DNA from: an uncultured bacterium
GTDB lineage: Bacteria > Gemmatimonadota > Gemmatimonadetes > Longimicrobiales > RSA9
Assembly (NCBI GenBank): GCA_937995995.1
Contig: CALKIP010000008.1
Coordinates: 1 to 40,261, forward strand
Direction of reading: 5' to 3'
DNA length: 40,261 nt
Shown here: piece after piece, positions 15,057-22,907 of the stretch
Layout: the number at the start of each line of letters is the position of its first letter
Numbering within the stretch: the stretch's first letter is position 1
Notes under the pieces: generated by a model
What the model saw: the letters and a program-made list of their open reading frames with translations, nothing else
What the model was told of the DNA's origin: nothing
Database searches by the model: none
Translations under genes and position numbers: made by a program

Positions 15057-17075
15057 ATGCGACAGAGCATGCTGCGAACGGTGGGGCTTCTGCTCCTTGG
15101 GCTTGCGGGGTGCAGCCAGGCGCCGGAACCCGAGGCCCCGCGACCCGTCGAAACCACGCCGACCGCAACGGAGGCGGTCGATGTCCGCTATGCCGTCGAG
15201 CCGGTCCCGGTCCCGCCGGATTTCGCGGCGGCGGTGGAGGCGGGGACCCGGACGCTCGATGGCCGGCCGGGTCCACGTTACTGGCAGCAGGAAGTGAGCT
15301 ATCGGATCGAGGCGGAGCTCGACCCTGCGACCGCGCGGGTCCAGGGCGAGGAGACGGTCACGTACCGAAACAACTCGCCCGACACGCTCGGGCTGCTCGT
15401 TTTCCACGTCTACCAGAACCTCTTCTCCGAGGGGGTGCAGCGGACGCGATCGGTGCCGATCACCGGTGGGATGACGATCGAGCGTGTCGCGGTCGATGGG
15501 CAGCCGGCGGCACAACTCGGTGGCGGGCGGCCGACGCCGCGTAGCGGCGCCGCCTTCCAGGTCGTCGAAACGCTGATGTACGTGCGTCTTCCGGCGCCAC
15601 TCGCGCCGGGTGAGAGCGTGGACGTCGACGTCGCGTGGCACTTCACGGTCCCGCCCCCGGGCGCACCTCGCACGGGGCACATCGACCACGAGGTCTACAA
15701 CATCGCGCAGTGGTACCCGCAGGTGGCCGTCTACGACGACGTCGCGGGGTGGCACACCTGGCCGTACCTGGGCAACGGCGAATTCTACCTGGAGTACGGT
15801 GATTTCGATGTTTCGCTGACGGTGCCCGAGGGGTGGGTCGTCGTCGCGACGGGCGAGCTTCAGAACCCCGAGGAGGTGCTGACCGATCAGGTGCGGCGGC
15901 GGCTCGACCAGGCGCTCCGGAGCGACGACATCGTGCACGTGATCACGGAGGCCGACTTCGGTCCGGGGAGTGCCACGCAGCGTGCGCCGGGCGGGCAGCT
16001 GACCTGGCGCTTCGTCGGCCGTGACGTGCGCGACTTCGCCTGGGCCACCTCCAACCGCTACCTCTGGGACGCGACGCGAGCGGTGGTCGGCGAGGGCGAC
16101 GACGAGCGCGTCGTCGCCGTGCACGCCCTCTACCGTCCGAGTGCGGAGAGCTGGCGCGAGTCGGCGCGATTCACGCAGCACGCGTTCAAGTTCCTGGACG
16201 ACAAGTGGTTCCCCTACATCTACCCGCAGATCACGTCGGTCGAGGGGCCGATCGGCGGGATGGAGTACCCGATGATCACGTTCGTGCGCGACTTCGGGAG
16301 CGCGCGCACGGTCTACAGCGTGATCGCCCACGAGGTGGCGCACCAGTGGTGGCCGATGATGGTCGGCAACAACGAGACGTTCTTCGCCTGGATGGACGAG
16401 GGGCTGGGCACCTTCATCGAGAACCAGGCGGTCGACGACTTCTTCGATGAGGATGATGCCTTCCGTGGCGAACTCCAGCGCTACCTCCAGGTGGCCGGTA
16501 CGGGCCAGGAGCTGCCGATCATGCGCAAGGCGGATCTCTACGGCGTCTACGCGCTCTTCGGCACTGCGGCCTACTCCAAGCCCGCGGTCCTGCTGCGCGC
16601 ACTGGGCGGCGTGATCGGCGAGGAGACGGTGGAGGAGGCGCTGCGGGAGTATGGCGAACGCTGGCTCCTCAAGCACCCCTACCCACTCGACTTCTTCAAC
16701 ACCGTCGAGGACGTGGCCGGCAGGGACCTGGACTGGTTCTGGTACCCGTGGTGGTACGAGACGGCGGTCATGGACCAGGCGATCGTGAACGTCGATGTCG
16801 CACCCGCGGACGGCGGCGAGCAGCTCGCCATCACGATCGAGGACCAGGGCGAAGCACCGCTGCCGGTCCTGCTGGTCATCACGCTGGAAAACGGGGAGAC
16901 CCGCGAAGTCGTCGTGCCGGTCGACGTGTGGCTGGCCGGCGCGCGCCGCACGACGCAGACGGTCACGGTCCCCGGCCGCGTCGCCTCGGTCGCGATCGAT
17001 CCGGAGCTGATCTTCCCGGATGTGGACCGCTCGGACAACGTCTGGCAGCGGGCGGGAGCGGCCGGCGGGCGCTGA
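15057..17075 (+). CDS. M1 family zinc metallopeptidase, lipoprotein
   Basis: Predicted 672-aa exported peptidase. The signal ends in a classic lipobox LAGC, so it is lipid-anchored in the envelope. The catalytic site is HEVAH (His425, Glu426, His429) with the third zinc ligand Glu448 in MDEGLGTF. The substrate-binding GGMEYP motif (GxMEN-like, with Tyr for Asn) lies about 25 residues upstream. An N-terminal beta domain (about 80-270) and a C-terminal beta domain (about 590-665) flank the thermolysin-like core. The frame is open back to 14832, but ATG 15057 has GAGGAGG six bases before it and begins the signal peptide. The gap 14795-15056 holds no other gene. The stop overlaps the next start as TGATG. 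Confidence 0.92.
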   Translation: MRQSMLRTVGLLLLGLAGCSQAPEPEAPRPVETTPTATEAVDVRYAVEPVPVPPDFAAAVEAGTRTLDGRPGPRYWQQEVSYRIEAELDPATARVQGEETVTYRNNSPDTLGLLVFHVYQNLFSEGVQRTRSVPITGGMTIERVAVDGQPAAQLGGGRPTPRSGAAFQVVETLMYVRLPAPLAPGESVDVDVAWHFTVPPPGAPRTGHIDHEVYNIAQWYPQVAVYDDVAGWHTWPYLGNGEFYLEYGDFDVSLTVPEGWVVVATGELQNPEEVLTDQVRRRLDQALRSDDIVHVITEADFGPGSATQRAPGGQLTWRFVGRDVRDFAWATSNRYLWDATRAVVGEGDDERVVAVHALYRPSAESWRESARFTQHAFKFLDDKWFPYIYPQITSVEGPIGGMEYPMITFVRDFGSARTVYSVIAHEVAHQWWPMMVGNNETFFAWMDEGLGTFIENQAVDDFFDEDDAFRGELQRYLQVAGTGQELPIMRKADLYGVYALFGTAAYSKPAVLLRALGGVIGEETVEEALREYGERWLLKHPYPLDFFNTVEDVAGRDLDWFWYPWWYETAVMDQAIVNVDVAPADGGEQLAITIEDQGEAPLPVLLVITLENGETREVVVPVDVWLAGARRTTQTVTVPGRVASVAIDPELIFPDVDRSDNVWQRAGAAGGR

Positions 17076-18037
17076 TGGAAGAGTTCGTCGCAGCGGTCCT
17101 GGACCTCCTGGCCGACGAGATCGGCGGTGTGGAGGCGCTGGAGACCATCTTCCGCGGCGACACGAGCAACGACGTGGCCGAGGTGCGCTTCGCCGATGGC
17201 CGCACGCTCATGATCAAGCGGGCGCAGGTGCCGGGGTCGCTCGACCGGTTCGCGACCTCACGCCTCGCCTCGCGCCTGCTGCGTGAGCATACGAAGGTGG
17301 TCGTGCCGGTGTACCTGGAGCTGCCGCCCACGCTGGATGACCAGCCCGGGCTCGCCTACTGGCGCATCGATCGCCCGACGCTCAGCAAGCTCTGGAAAGG
17401 ACTGGACCCCGAGGCGCGCGAGTCCACGCTCCGGAGCTGGGGCCGTCTCATGCGACGCATTCACGAGGTCCGACTGCCGGGGCACGGTCTGCTCCTCGTG
17501 GCCGTCGAGCGGCCGGTCTCGCTCGCAGAGTTCCTGAGCACGGATCTCGAGGGGCGACTACGCCCGGCCGTGGAGCGCGACTGGCGCCGGGGGCTGCGTG
17601 TCATCGATGCCCTGATCGAAGCGATTCCCGCCGTATCGGCGCGGGTCGGCCGGGGTGGTGGCGTCCTAGCGCACAACGACCTCTGGTACGCCAACATCCT
17701 CTGTGCCCCGGATGGGGACGCGGTGCGATGTGTGGGCGTGCTGGACTTCGAGGATGTCCTGGCCGGCCCGCCGGAGCTCGATGTGGCCAAGACCGAAGTC
17801 GTGCACGGCCCGCTCTTCGGCAACGAACTCACCGGAGACTGGCTCCGCCACCTGTGCGAGGGGTACGGCGACGGTTGGGACCCTCTGGCCATCCGCTTCT
17901 TCCGGACGTACCATCGGATCAACATGGGTTACCACGCGGCCGTCGTCGGTCACCGCGACCACGCCGACGAGGTCGCGCGCTTCACCGAGAAGGAACTGGA
18001 TGCGCTGGACGCCTCTTCTGACCCTCTGTCTCCTTAG
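17075..18037 (+). CDS. phosphotransferase, APH (aminoglycoside phosphotransferase-like) family
   Basis: Predicted 320-aa cytosolic kinase-fold protein. The catalytic loop is HNDLWYAN (His200, Asp202, Asn207) and the metal-binding Asp224 is in VLDFED, matching the HxDxxxxN...D pattern of APH and choline or fructosamine kinase-like enzymes. An N-terminal ATP-binding lobe has LMIKRA with the probable ATP lysine. The substrate is not deducible; housekeeping small-molecule or sugar phosphorylation is as likely as drug resistance. The ATG overlaps the upstream M1 peptidase stop and the C-terminus overlaps the next gene by 38 bases, indicating a coupled three-gene unit. Confidence 0.85.
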   Translation: MEEFVAAVLDLLADEIGGVEALETIFRGDTSNDVAEVRFADGRTLMIKRAQVPGSLDRFATSRLASRLLREHTKVVVPVYLELPPTLDDQPGLAYWRIDRPTLSKLWKGLDPEARESTLRSWGRLMRRIHEVRLPGHGLLLVAVERPVSLAEFLSTDLEGRLRPAVERDWRRGLRVIDALIEAIPAVSARVGRGGGVLAHNDLWYANILCAPDGDAVRCVGVLDFEDVLAGPPELDVAKTEVVHGPLFGNELTGDWLRHLCEGYGDGWDPLAIRFFRTYHRINMGYHAAVVGHRDHADEVARFTEKELDALDASSDPLSP

Positions 18038-18437
18038 CGCCTGCAGTCTGCCTCGCTGGCCCGTGGAGGGGTCGATCAGCTCGCCGTTCGGGCTCCGCTT
18101 CAATGGACTGAAGCCGGGGGTCCACCGTGGCGTGGACATCCCACTCGCGGTGGGCACGCCCGTACACGCCATGAAGTCGGGCCGGGTCCTCGAGAGTCGG
18201 TGGATGCGTGGCTACGGTATCGCGATCATCCTCGACCACGGCGGCGGCGTCTACTCCGTCTATGCCCATCTCTCCGAGGCGAAGGTGAAGAAGGGCGAGG
18301 AGGTGCGGGGAAGGCAGGTGATCGGTAGCTCCGGCGCGACCGGCAACGTGACCGGCCCGCACCTGCACTTCGAGATCTGGCGGGGCGGCCGCGCCGAGGA
18401 CCCGGTGACGCTGCTCGGAGGGCCGCCGCGGCGGTAA
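18000..18437 (+). CDS. M23 family peptidase (LytM-like), lipoprotein
   Basis: Predicted 145-aa protein, nearly all of it one LytM domain. The signal ends in lipobox LSAC (Cys15). Zinc and catalytic residues are all present: His42 and Asp46 in HRGVDI, His90 in VYAHL, and His121 and His123 in HLHF. It probably cuts peptidoglycan cross-links at the envelope and lacks the coiled coil of EnvC-type activators. ATG 18000 has GAGAAGGAA upstream and lies within the end of the APH-like gene. Two envelope lipoproteins flanking a kinase suggest one transcription unit rather than one pathway. Confidence 0.88.
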   Translation: MRWTPLLTLCLLSACSLPRWPVEGSISSPFGLRFNGLKPGVHRGVDIPLAVGTPVHAMKSGRVLESRWMRGYGIAIILDHGGGVYSVYAHLSEAKVKKGEEVRGRQVIGSSGATGNVTGPHLHFEIWRGGRAEDPVTLLGGPPRR

Positions 18438-18464
18438 GGCGTGAAGGGGCGACCGCCGTGCCTC

Positions 18465-18485
18465 CGTGTGAGGACGATTCACACG
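18465..18485. terminator. 7-bp hairpin between convergent M23 and PHP phosphatase genes
   Basis: CGTGTGA (18465-18471) pairs with TCACACG (18479-18485) around a 7-base loop. It sits between the stops of two convergent genes (18437 and 18516). The neighbouring GTGCCTCCGTGTGA resembles the arms of the element at 12757-12901. There is no T-tract. Confidence 0.35.
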
Positions 18486-18515
18486 AAGTCGTTGCAGTAG
18501 CGTGTGGTGGGCGAC

Positions 18516-19313
18516 TCAGGCGGTCGCTCGGTACTGCTGCCCGGGCACGGGCAGCGTGTCGCGGTCGGCCAGGATGCGCTGCGGGTTCTCGGAAAGTAGG
18601 AGGCGGGCCTGACGCCGGAGACCACGGCGGGCCAGCGCCTGGCCGACGTCGGCGGGTGAGACCGGGCGGGCATCGGCGTGGCTGTCGGTCGCGATCAGGT
18701 CGACGAGGCCCTCGGCCAGGAGCCGTAGCCCGATCTCCCGGATCCCCTCCGCGTACTCGCCCAGGATGCTCCCGCCATTCACCTGGAGAAGTGCGCCGGC
18801 CTCCTTCCAGCTCCGGATTTCCTCGACCGTGACGCGCCCCTTGTCCCGCCTGTAGCGTTCCGGGTGCGCTACGATCGGGCGTCGCCCCGCGGCGATGGCG
18901 GCACGGACCACGCCCGCCGGATCACCGGGGAGGTCGAAACCGAATTCGATGAGGGCGTAGCGAGTGCCGGCGATCCCCACGCGCTCGTCGGCGAAGACCT
19001 TGCGCGCCGTATCCGGGTCGGGCGTCAGGATCTCCTGGCCGAAGACGAGCCGCGGCACGTCGGGCCGGGTGGAGCAGACGTGCATGAGCTCGTTGAATGC
19101 GCCCTCGAGGCGCTTCAGGCGCTCGTGGAGCGCGCCGGACTCGTGGACCATGCGCGCATCCAGGTGAGGGCTCACCGCCAGGCGAGTCACTCCGGCTGCG
19201 TGAAGTGAGCACAGGTGGCGGATCGACTCGCCCATCGTCCGGGCCCCATCATCGACGCCGGGGACGAGGTGGTTGTGAATGTCCGCGAGATCGTGAGGAT
19301 CGAATCCGTTCAT
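18516..19313 (-). CDS. PHP-family tyrosine-protein phosphatase (CpsB/YwqE-like)
   Basis: Predicted 265-aa metal-dependent phosphatase. The N-terminal metal motif is ADIHNHLVPGVDDGA, followed by VSPHL, VAHPERY (residues about 175-181) and ATDSHAD, which together form the trinuclear PHP site of CpsB/Wzb-alternative enzymes. These dephosphorylate the bacterial tyrosine kinase that controls polysaccharide chain length. No kinase or Wzy/Wzx gene is next to it, though glycan genes lie 8 kb further on. ATG 19313 is chosen because the conserved motif starts ten residues later; the frame is open upstream to 19871 but the extra residues look unconserved and Arg-rich. Confidence 0.87.
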   Translation of the reverse strand: MNGFDPHDLADIHNHLVPGVDDGARTMGESIRHLCSLHAAGVTRLAVSPHLDARMVHESGALHERLKRLEGAFNELMHVCSTRPDVPRLVFGQEILTPDPDTARKVFADERVGIAGTRYALIEFGFDLPGDPAGVVRAAIAAGRRPIVAHPERYRRDKGRVTVEEIRSWKEAGALLQVNGGSILGEYAEGIREIGLRLLAEGLVDLIATDSHADARPVSPADVGQALARRGLRRQARLLLSENPQRILADRDTLPVPGQQYRATA

Positions 19314-19546
19314 CTGCCCGTTCCCGCTCGCTTCCAGCGCCGCGCGCTCGTGTTGCCCGATCCGAAGCGGCTCGAGCCGATACCGGCTCTTTGCCGCCTT
19401 TGCGCTCTTCGACTCGCCGTCGTGCCAAGCGAATGCGGCTGACTTCGTGCCAGCCGCTTGGCGCACATGTAAACTGCACGACGCGTGCGAGGCGCACCCG
19501 GCGGAGTGCACGATTCGATTCGTGGCTGGACGGTGCGGAAGCGGCG

Positions 19547-21181
19547 CTAGCTGCCGCTCCAGCCCGCTCCGGACCCCTCCGACGCGTACACGCCGCGCGT
19601 CAGTTCCTCCTGTGCGAGCGTCGCTCCGTGCAGCACGGGACGTCGGCCGATCCAGCGGCGATCCATGAAGGCTTCGATCTCGGCGTGGGTCCGCTCGGGT
19701 GTCCAGCCGAGGAGTTCGGCCATGAGGTGCGCGGCGGGCGCCGCGCAATCGAGACCGTCGCAGGAGCCGGCGCCAACGTGGGCGTGGCGACGCAGGTCTT
19801 CGAGGGTGCGGCACCCTTCGACCTGAACGGCGTGGCGGATCTCGGCGGGTGTCACCGCCTCGGATCGGCAAATCGGCACGAGGTCGCCGGCCTCCGCGCC
19901 GGCGAAGACCCCGTGGAGCCGGCCGCCGAGGCGTCGCCAGATGCGTTCGATCGCTGCGGCGGGAAGCGGCAACCCGGCGGCCAGTGCCCGGAAATCGGGC
20001 TCCGGCTCGGCGCCGGGGAGCGGACGTATTCCGGTCTCACAGGCGACTGGCGGCCGCCCGAGTTTCTCCAGGATGCGATCCGTCGCCTCCTCGGCGAAGA
20101 CGCGGTACGAAGCGAGTTTGCCGCCGGCGAGCGAGAGCAGGCCGGGCACGCCGTCGCGCGTCTCGTGGTCGATGATCTCGTGGCGGCGCGAGAGTGCATC
20201 GGCATCGACGCCCCACTCGAAGATCGTGTTGCGCACGCCAGCCCACGCGCGCAGCGGCCGCCACTCGCGGGCCTGGGGGATCGCGCGAGCCGCCGCCTCG
20301 ATTACGTACGACACCTCGTCGTTCGTGACCTCGAGGTCGACACGAGCCGGGTCGCCGTAGTAGTCGTCGTCCGTGGTGCCGACGATCGTCTCCGCGCCGT
20401 GTGGCACCAGGAACATGGTCCGCCCGTCCACGCCCTCGAGGATCATCCCGTAGTTGCCGATGCGGCGCTCGAAGGTGACGTGGATCCCCTTGCCGGGTCG
20501 CAGCCGGACCGTGGCATCGGCCATCGAGGCGATGCGGCCCGCCCACGGGCCGCCGGCGTTCAGGACGAGCCGCGCCTCGACATCGCGCTCGCCGCCGTCC
20601 AGGCGGTCGCGGACGCGCACGCCGCGCACGGTGCGGCCGTCGTAGAGGAAGTCGACGACTTCGGTGTGGGGAAAGAGGTCGGCACCGGCTTCGTGGGCGT
20701 CGAGTGCATTCAGTGCCGAGAGGCGGTAGACATCGACGCCCCACTCGTCGAGCGTGAGCGCGCCGCGCACCTCGGGGGCCAGCCCCGGCTCGATGCGCCG
20801 GGCGTCCTCGGCGCTCAGTCGAGCGTGACGCAGCCCGCCCTTGAGCTTCGCGTAGCGGTCGTAGGCGGTGAGGAACGCCTCCGTCGCCTCGGTCATGAAG
20901 CGGCTCTGCCCGTAGAGCGGCCAGAGGAAGGGGATGCGGAAGGTCAGGTGCGGCGCGATTCGGCGCACACGTGCGGCGTCCTCCGACGAGTGGCGTGTGG
21001 TCGGCACGTCGTAGAGTAGGTAGCGCACGCCGCCGTGCACCATGCGCGTCGACGACCCGGTGGTGCCGCACCCCCAGTCTTCGCGCTCGAAGATGGCGAC
21101 GCGCAGCCCGCGCAGTGCGGCGTCGCGTGCCACGCCGGTGCCGTTGATGCCGCCGCCGATGATCGCCAGGTCGTAGAGCAT
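19547..21181 (-). CDS. glpD: FAD-dependent glycerol-3-phosphate dehydrogenase (GlpA/GlpD-like)
   Basis: Predicted 544-aa flavoenzyme oxidising glycerol-3-phosphate to dihydroxyacetone phosphate and feeding electrons to quinone. The FAD motif IIGGGINGTGVARDAALRG is at the start, followed by STRMVHGGVRYL and late LLSLAGGKLASYRVFAE. The C-terminus has a BFD-like domain: ICRSEAVT, then VGAGSCDGLDC. In GlpA the first site is C-x-C; here it reads C-R-S, so one of four cluster cysteines is missing. No glpB, glpC, glpK or glpF lies nearby. ATG 21181 is preferred on homology length; an in-frame ATG at 21265 would add 28 poorly conserved residues. Confidence 0.9.
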   Translation of the reverse strand: MLYDLAIIGGGINGTGVARDAALRGLRVAIFEREDWGCGTTGSSTRMVHGGVRYLLYDVPTTRHSSEDAARVRRIAPHLTFRIPFLWPLYGQSRFMTEATEAFLTAYDRYAKLKGGLRHARLSAEDARRIEPGLAPEVRGALTLDEWGVDVYRLSALNALDAHEAGADLFPHTEVVDFLYDGRTVRGVRVRDRLDGGERDVEARLVLNAGGPWAGRIASMADATVRLRPGKGIHVTFERRIGNYGMILEGVDGRTMFLVPHGAETIVGTTDDDYYGDPARVDLEVTNDEVSYVIEAAARAIPQAREWRPLRAWAGVRNTIFEWGVDADALSRRHEIIDHETRDGVPGLLSLAGGKLASYRVFAEEATDRILEKLGRPPVACETGIRPLPGAEPEPDFRALAAGLPLPAAAIERIWRRLGGRLHGVFAGAEAGDLVPICRSEAVTPAEIRHAVQVEGCRTLEDLRRHAHVGAGSCDGLDCAAPAAHLMAELLGWTPERTHAEIEAFMDRRWIGRRPVLHGATLAQEELTRGVYASEGSGAGWSGS

Positions 21182-21417
21182 GGTCTCGTGAGTATAGGCG
21201 GGGCTCGACGCTCCGTCCACACGGGCGCAGAAAGCGGCATGCCAAGTTTCAGGCGTTTCGTGCATCTTCTTTCATAGGGGGAGCGATGTGGCCACGCCCC
21301 ACCGCGCCCGACCCTTGCATTGTACGCGCAGCCCTCGACGTGCACCGCGATGAAACCCCGACCGGGGCTCGGGGCGTACAAAGGGGCTGAGGCGACCCCG
21401 AGATCGGAGGCAAGGGA

Positions 21418-22131
21418 GTGGGGACTCCACCACCGTCGATACGCAGAACGGACGAGCTGAGGCAGCGGCACCGCCGTATCCGGCACTGGAGCATGGCCGC
21501 CTCTCTGCTCATCCACCTTCTGCTTCTGTTGTTGTTCCGTGGTGATGGTATTCCGGACTCGCCGTACGCCGCTGCGGGGCCGCGTGCCGGCGATGACCGG
21601 GCCGCGCCGGCGGGCGGCGGGATGCAGGCGGTGAACCTCCAACTGGTGCCGCCGCGCGAGGAGGAGCGGATCAGGCGGCCGCCGGCGCCGGTCCCGGCGC
21701 CTGAGGTGACGGTCGAACTCGAGGAAGAGCCCGAGCCCGAGGCGCCGCCGATCGAGCTTGCCGACGTTCCGGGCGTGCTCGGCGAGCGGGATGGACCGGA
21801 GCCCGGCCCCGGCCTCGTGGATGGCGATGGCCAGGGCGATGGCGGCACGGCCGAGGAGGGGCGCTTCCGGGTGGTGCCTCCCATGCCGCGGGGGCTGATC
21901 CTTCCGCCGTCCGACCGACCGGACAAGGTCCGTGGCCGCGAGGTCGAGGTGTGGGTCTTCGTGACCACCGAGGGCACCGTGGTCGCGGACTCGACCCGTC
22001 TCGTGCCCCCGACCGGGGATCGCGGCTTCGACCGAAAGCTCAGACGGCAGGCCGCCGAGTGGGTCTTCGAGCCCGCGCAGAAGGAGGGACGACCGGTCGC
22101 GGAGTGGTTCCGCTACGTGATCGTCATGTGA
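21418..22131 (+). CDS. TonB-like energy transducer
   Basis: Predicted 237-aa envelope protein. A single transmembrane helix lies at about 24-40 (HWSMAASLLIHLLLLLLF). A Pro/Glu/Gly-rich periplasmic spacer follows (about 70-145, with PAPVPAPEVTVELEEEPEPE). The C-terminal TonB-type fold spans about 150-237 (REVEVWVFVTTEGTVVADST ... FDRKLRRQAAEWVFEPA ... WFRYVIV). TonB proteins pass proton-motive energy to outer-membrane receptors, so this implies an outer membrane. No ExbB, ExbD or receptor gene is adjacent. The start is GTG 21418 with GGAGG seven bases upstream. The gap 21182-21417 shows no other gene. Confidence 0.82.
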   Translation: MGTPPPSIRRTDELRQRHRRIRHWSMAASLLIHLLLLLLFRGDGIPDSPYAAAGPRAGDDRAAPAGGGMQAVNLQLVPPREEERIRRPPAPVPAPEVTVELEEEPEPEAPPIELADVPGVLGERDGPEPGPGLVDGDGQGDGGTAEEGRFRVVPPMPRGLILPPSDRPDKVRGREVEVWVFVTTEGTVVADSTRLVPPTGDRGFDRKLRRQAAEWVFEPAQKEGRPVAEWFRYVIVM

Positions 22132-22132
22132 G

Positions 22133-22160
22133 GCAGGGGATAGGGGGAGAGGATAGCGGA
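22133..22160 (+). repeat. GGATAGG-type repeat, copy 1
   Basis: A purine-rich 28-base sequence beginning GCAGGGGATAGG, starting 2 bases after the TonB-like stop. It matches the reverse complement of 22358-22386 at about 24 of 29 positions and shares its motif with 25367-25391. Confidence 0.6.
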
Positions 22161-22357
22161 AGTGTCCTGATCCTGCTTGGGGATGGGAAAGGTGCAGGGA
22201 GCACCGAGGGTGGAGCGACATCGTGAAATCCAGCCTTCGCCGCGCACCCGATGGCCGCCGTGCAGGAGAATTTTCGGTATAGCAGTGGGGGTTGCACGGA
22301 CGCGCGGCTTCGACAACGCCGCGACCGCATTCCCGCGCGTGGCCAATTCATCCCCTC

Positions 22358-22386
22358 TCCACTATCCTCTATCCACTTTCCCCTGC
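22358..22386 (-). repeat. GGATAGG-type repeat, copy 2 (inverted)
   Basis: The inverted partner of copy 1. On the minus strand it begins GCAGGGGAAAGTGGATAG. The two copies enclose about 200 bases of non-coding sequence between the TonB-like gene and the 137-aa gene. The 278-base gap 22132-22409 has no other feature I can name. Confidence 0.6.
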
Positions 22387-22409
22387 TTTTTTCCACGAAT
22401 GGAGGGTGC

Positions 22410-22823
22410 ATGATCATACGGCGGTACGGGACCACGGTGCAGAGTGTGCAGCCGAACTTCGATGCACGGGCGATGACGGAGATCTCGTTCCGGCGGACGT
22501 CGGAGTATTCCGCGTCGTTCGAGGAATTTTCCGAGGCGTACGAACGAGTCGACGAGCGGGCGCTCACCGCCACTGCCGAGGGTGACGTCAAGGACGAGGC
22601 AGAGCGCGCGCTGCTGGACTCGCTGCAGGAGCAGCTCGAAGCGCTGGAGTCCGAGGTGGGCGAGGCCCATGTCCTCCTGATCGAAAACCAGGCGGGCCAG
22701 GACTATCCCAAGACACGCGACCGGACGGAGAACCGGGTGGTCGGCTACGAGAACCGGCTCTACTTCTTCTGGACAGTGGACCCGCCGCTACGGCTGGGAG
22801 TGTACCGTCGAGTGGGGGCCTGA
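22410..22823 (+). CDS. hypothetical protein, 137 aa
   Basis: I do not recognise this protein. It is soluble, acidic and lacks a signal or membrane segment. The middle (about 45-90) is a strongly predicted amphipathic helix or coiled coil (DEAERALLDSLQEQLEALES). The ends look beta-like: MIIRRYGTTV at the start and LYFFWTVDPPLRLGVYRRV at the end. GGAGG lies four bases before ATG 22410, supporting a real gene. Codon use matches the neighbours. It sits between the TonB-like gene and a histidine kinase, all on the same strand but separated by gaps, so co-function cannot be inferred. Confidence 0.65.
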   Translation: MIIRRYGTTVQSVQPNFDARAMTEISFRRTSEYSASFEEFSEAYERVDERALTATAEGDVKDEAERALLDSLQEQLEALESEVGEAHVLLIENQAGQDYPKTRDRTENRVVGYENRLYFFWTVDPPLRLGVYRRVGA

Positions 22824-22907
22824 CGATTCGACCGGAGGCGGGCAGGTGCGCATCCTGCTACGGGCTTCCGTGGCCGTGAATCCCCACACGCCACGGGTGC
22901 CTTGCCC

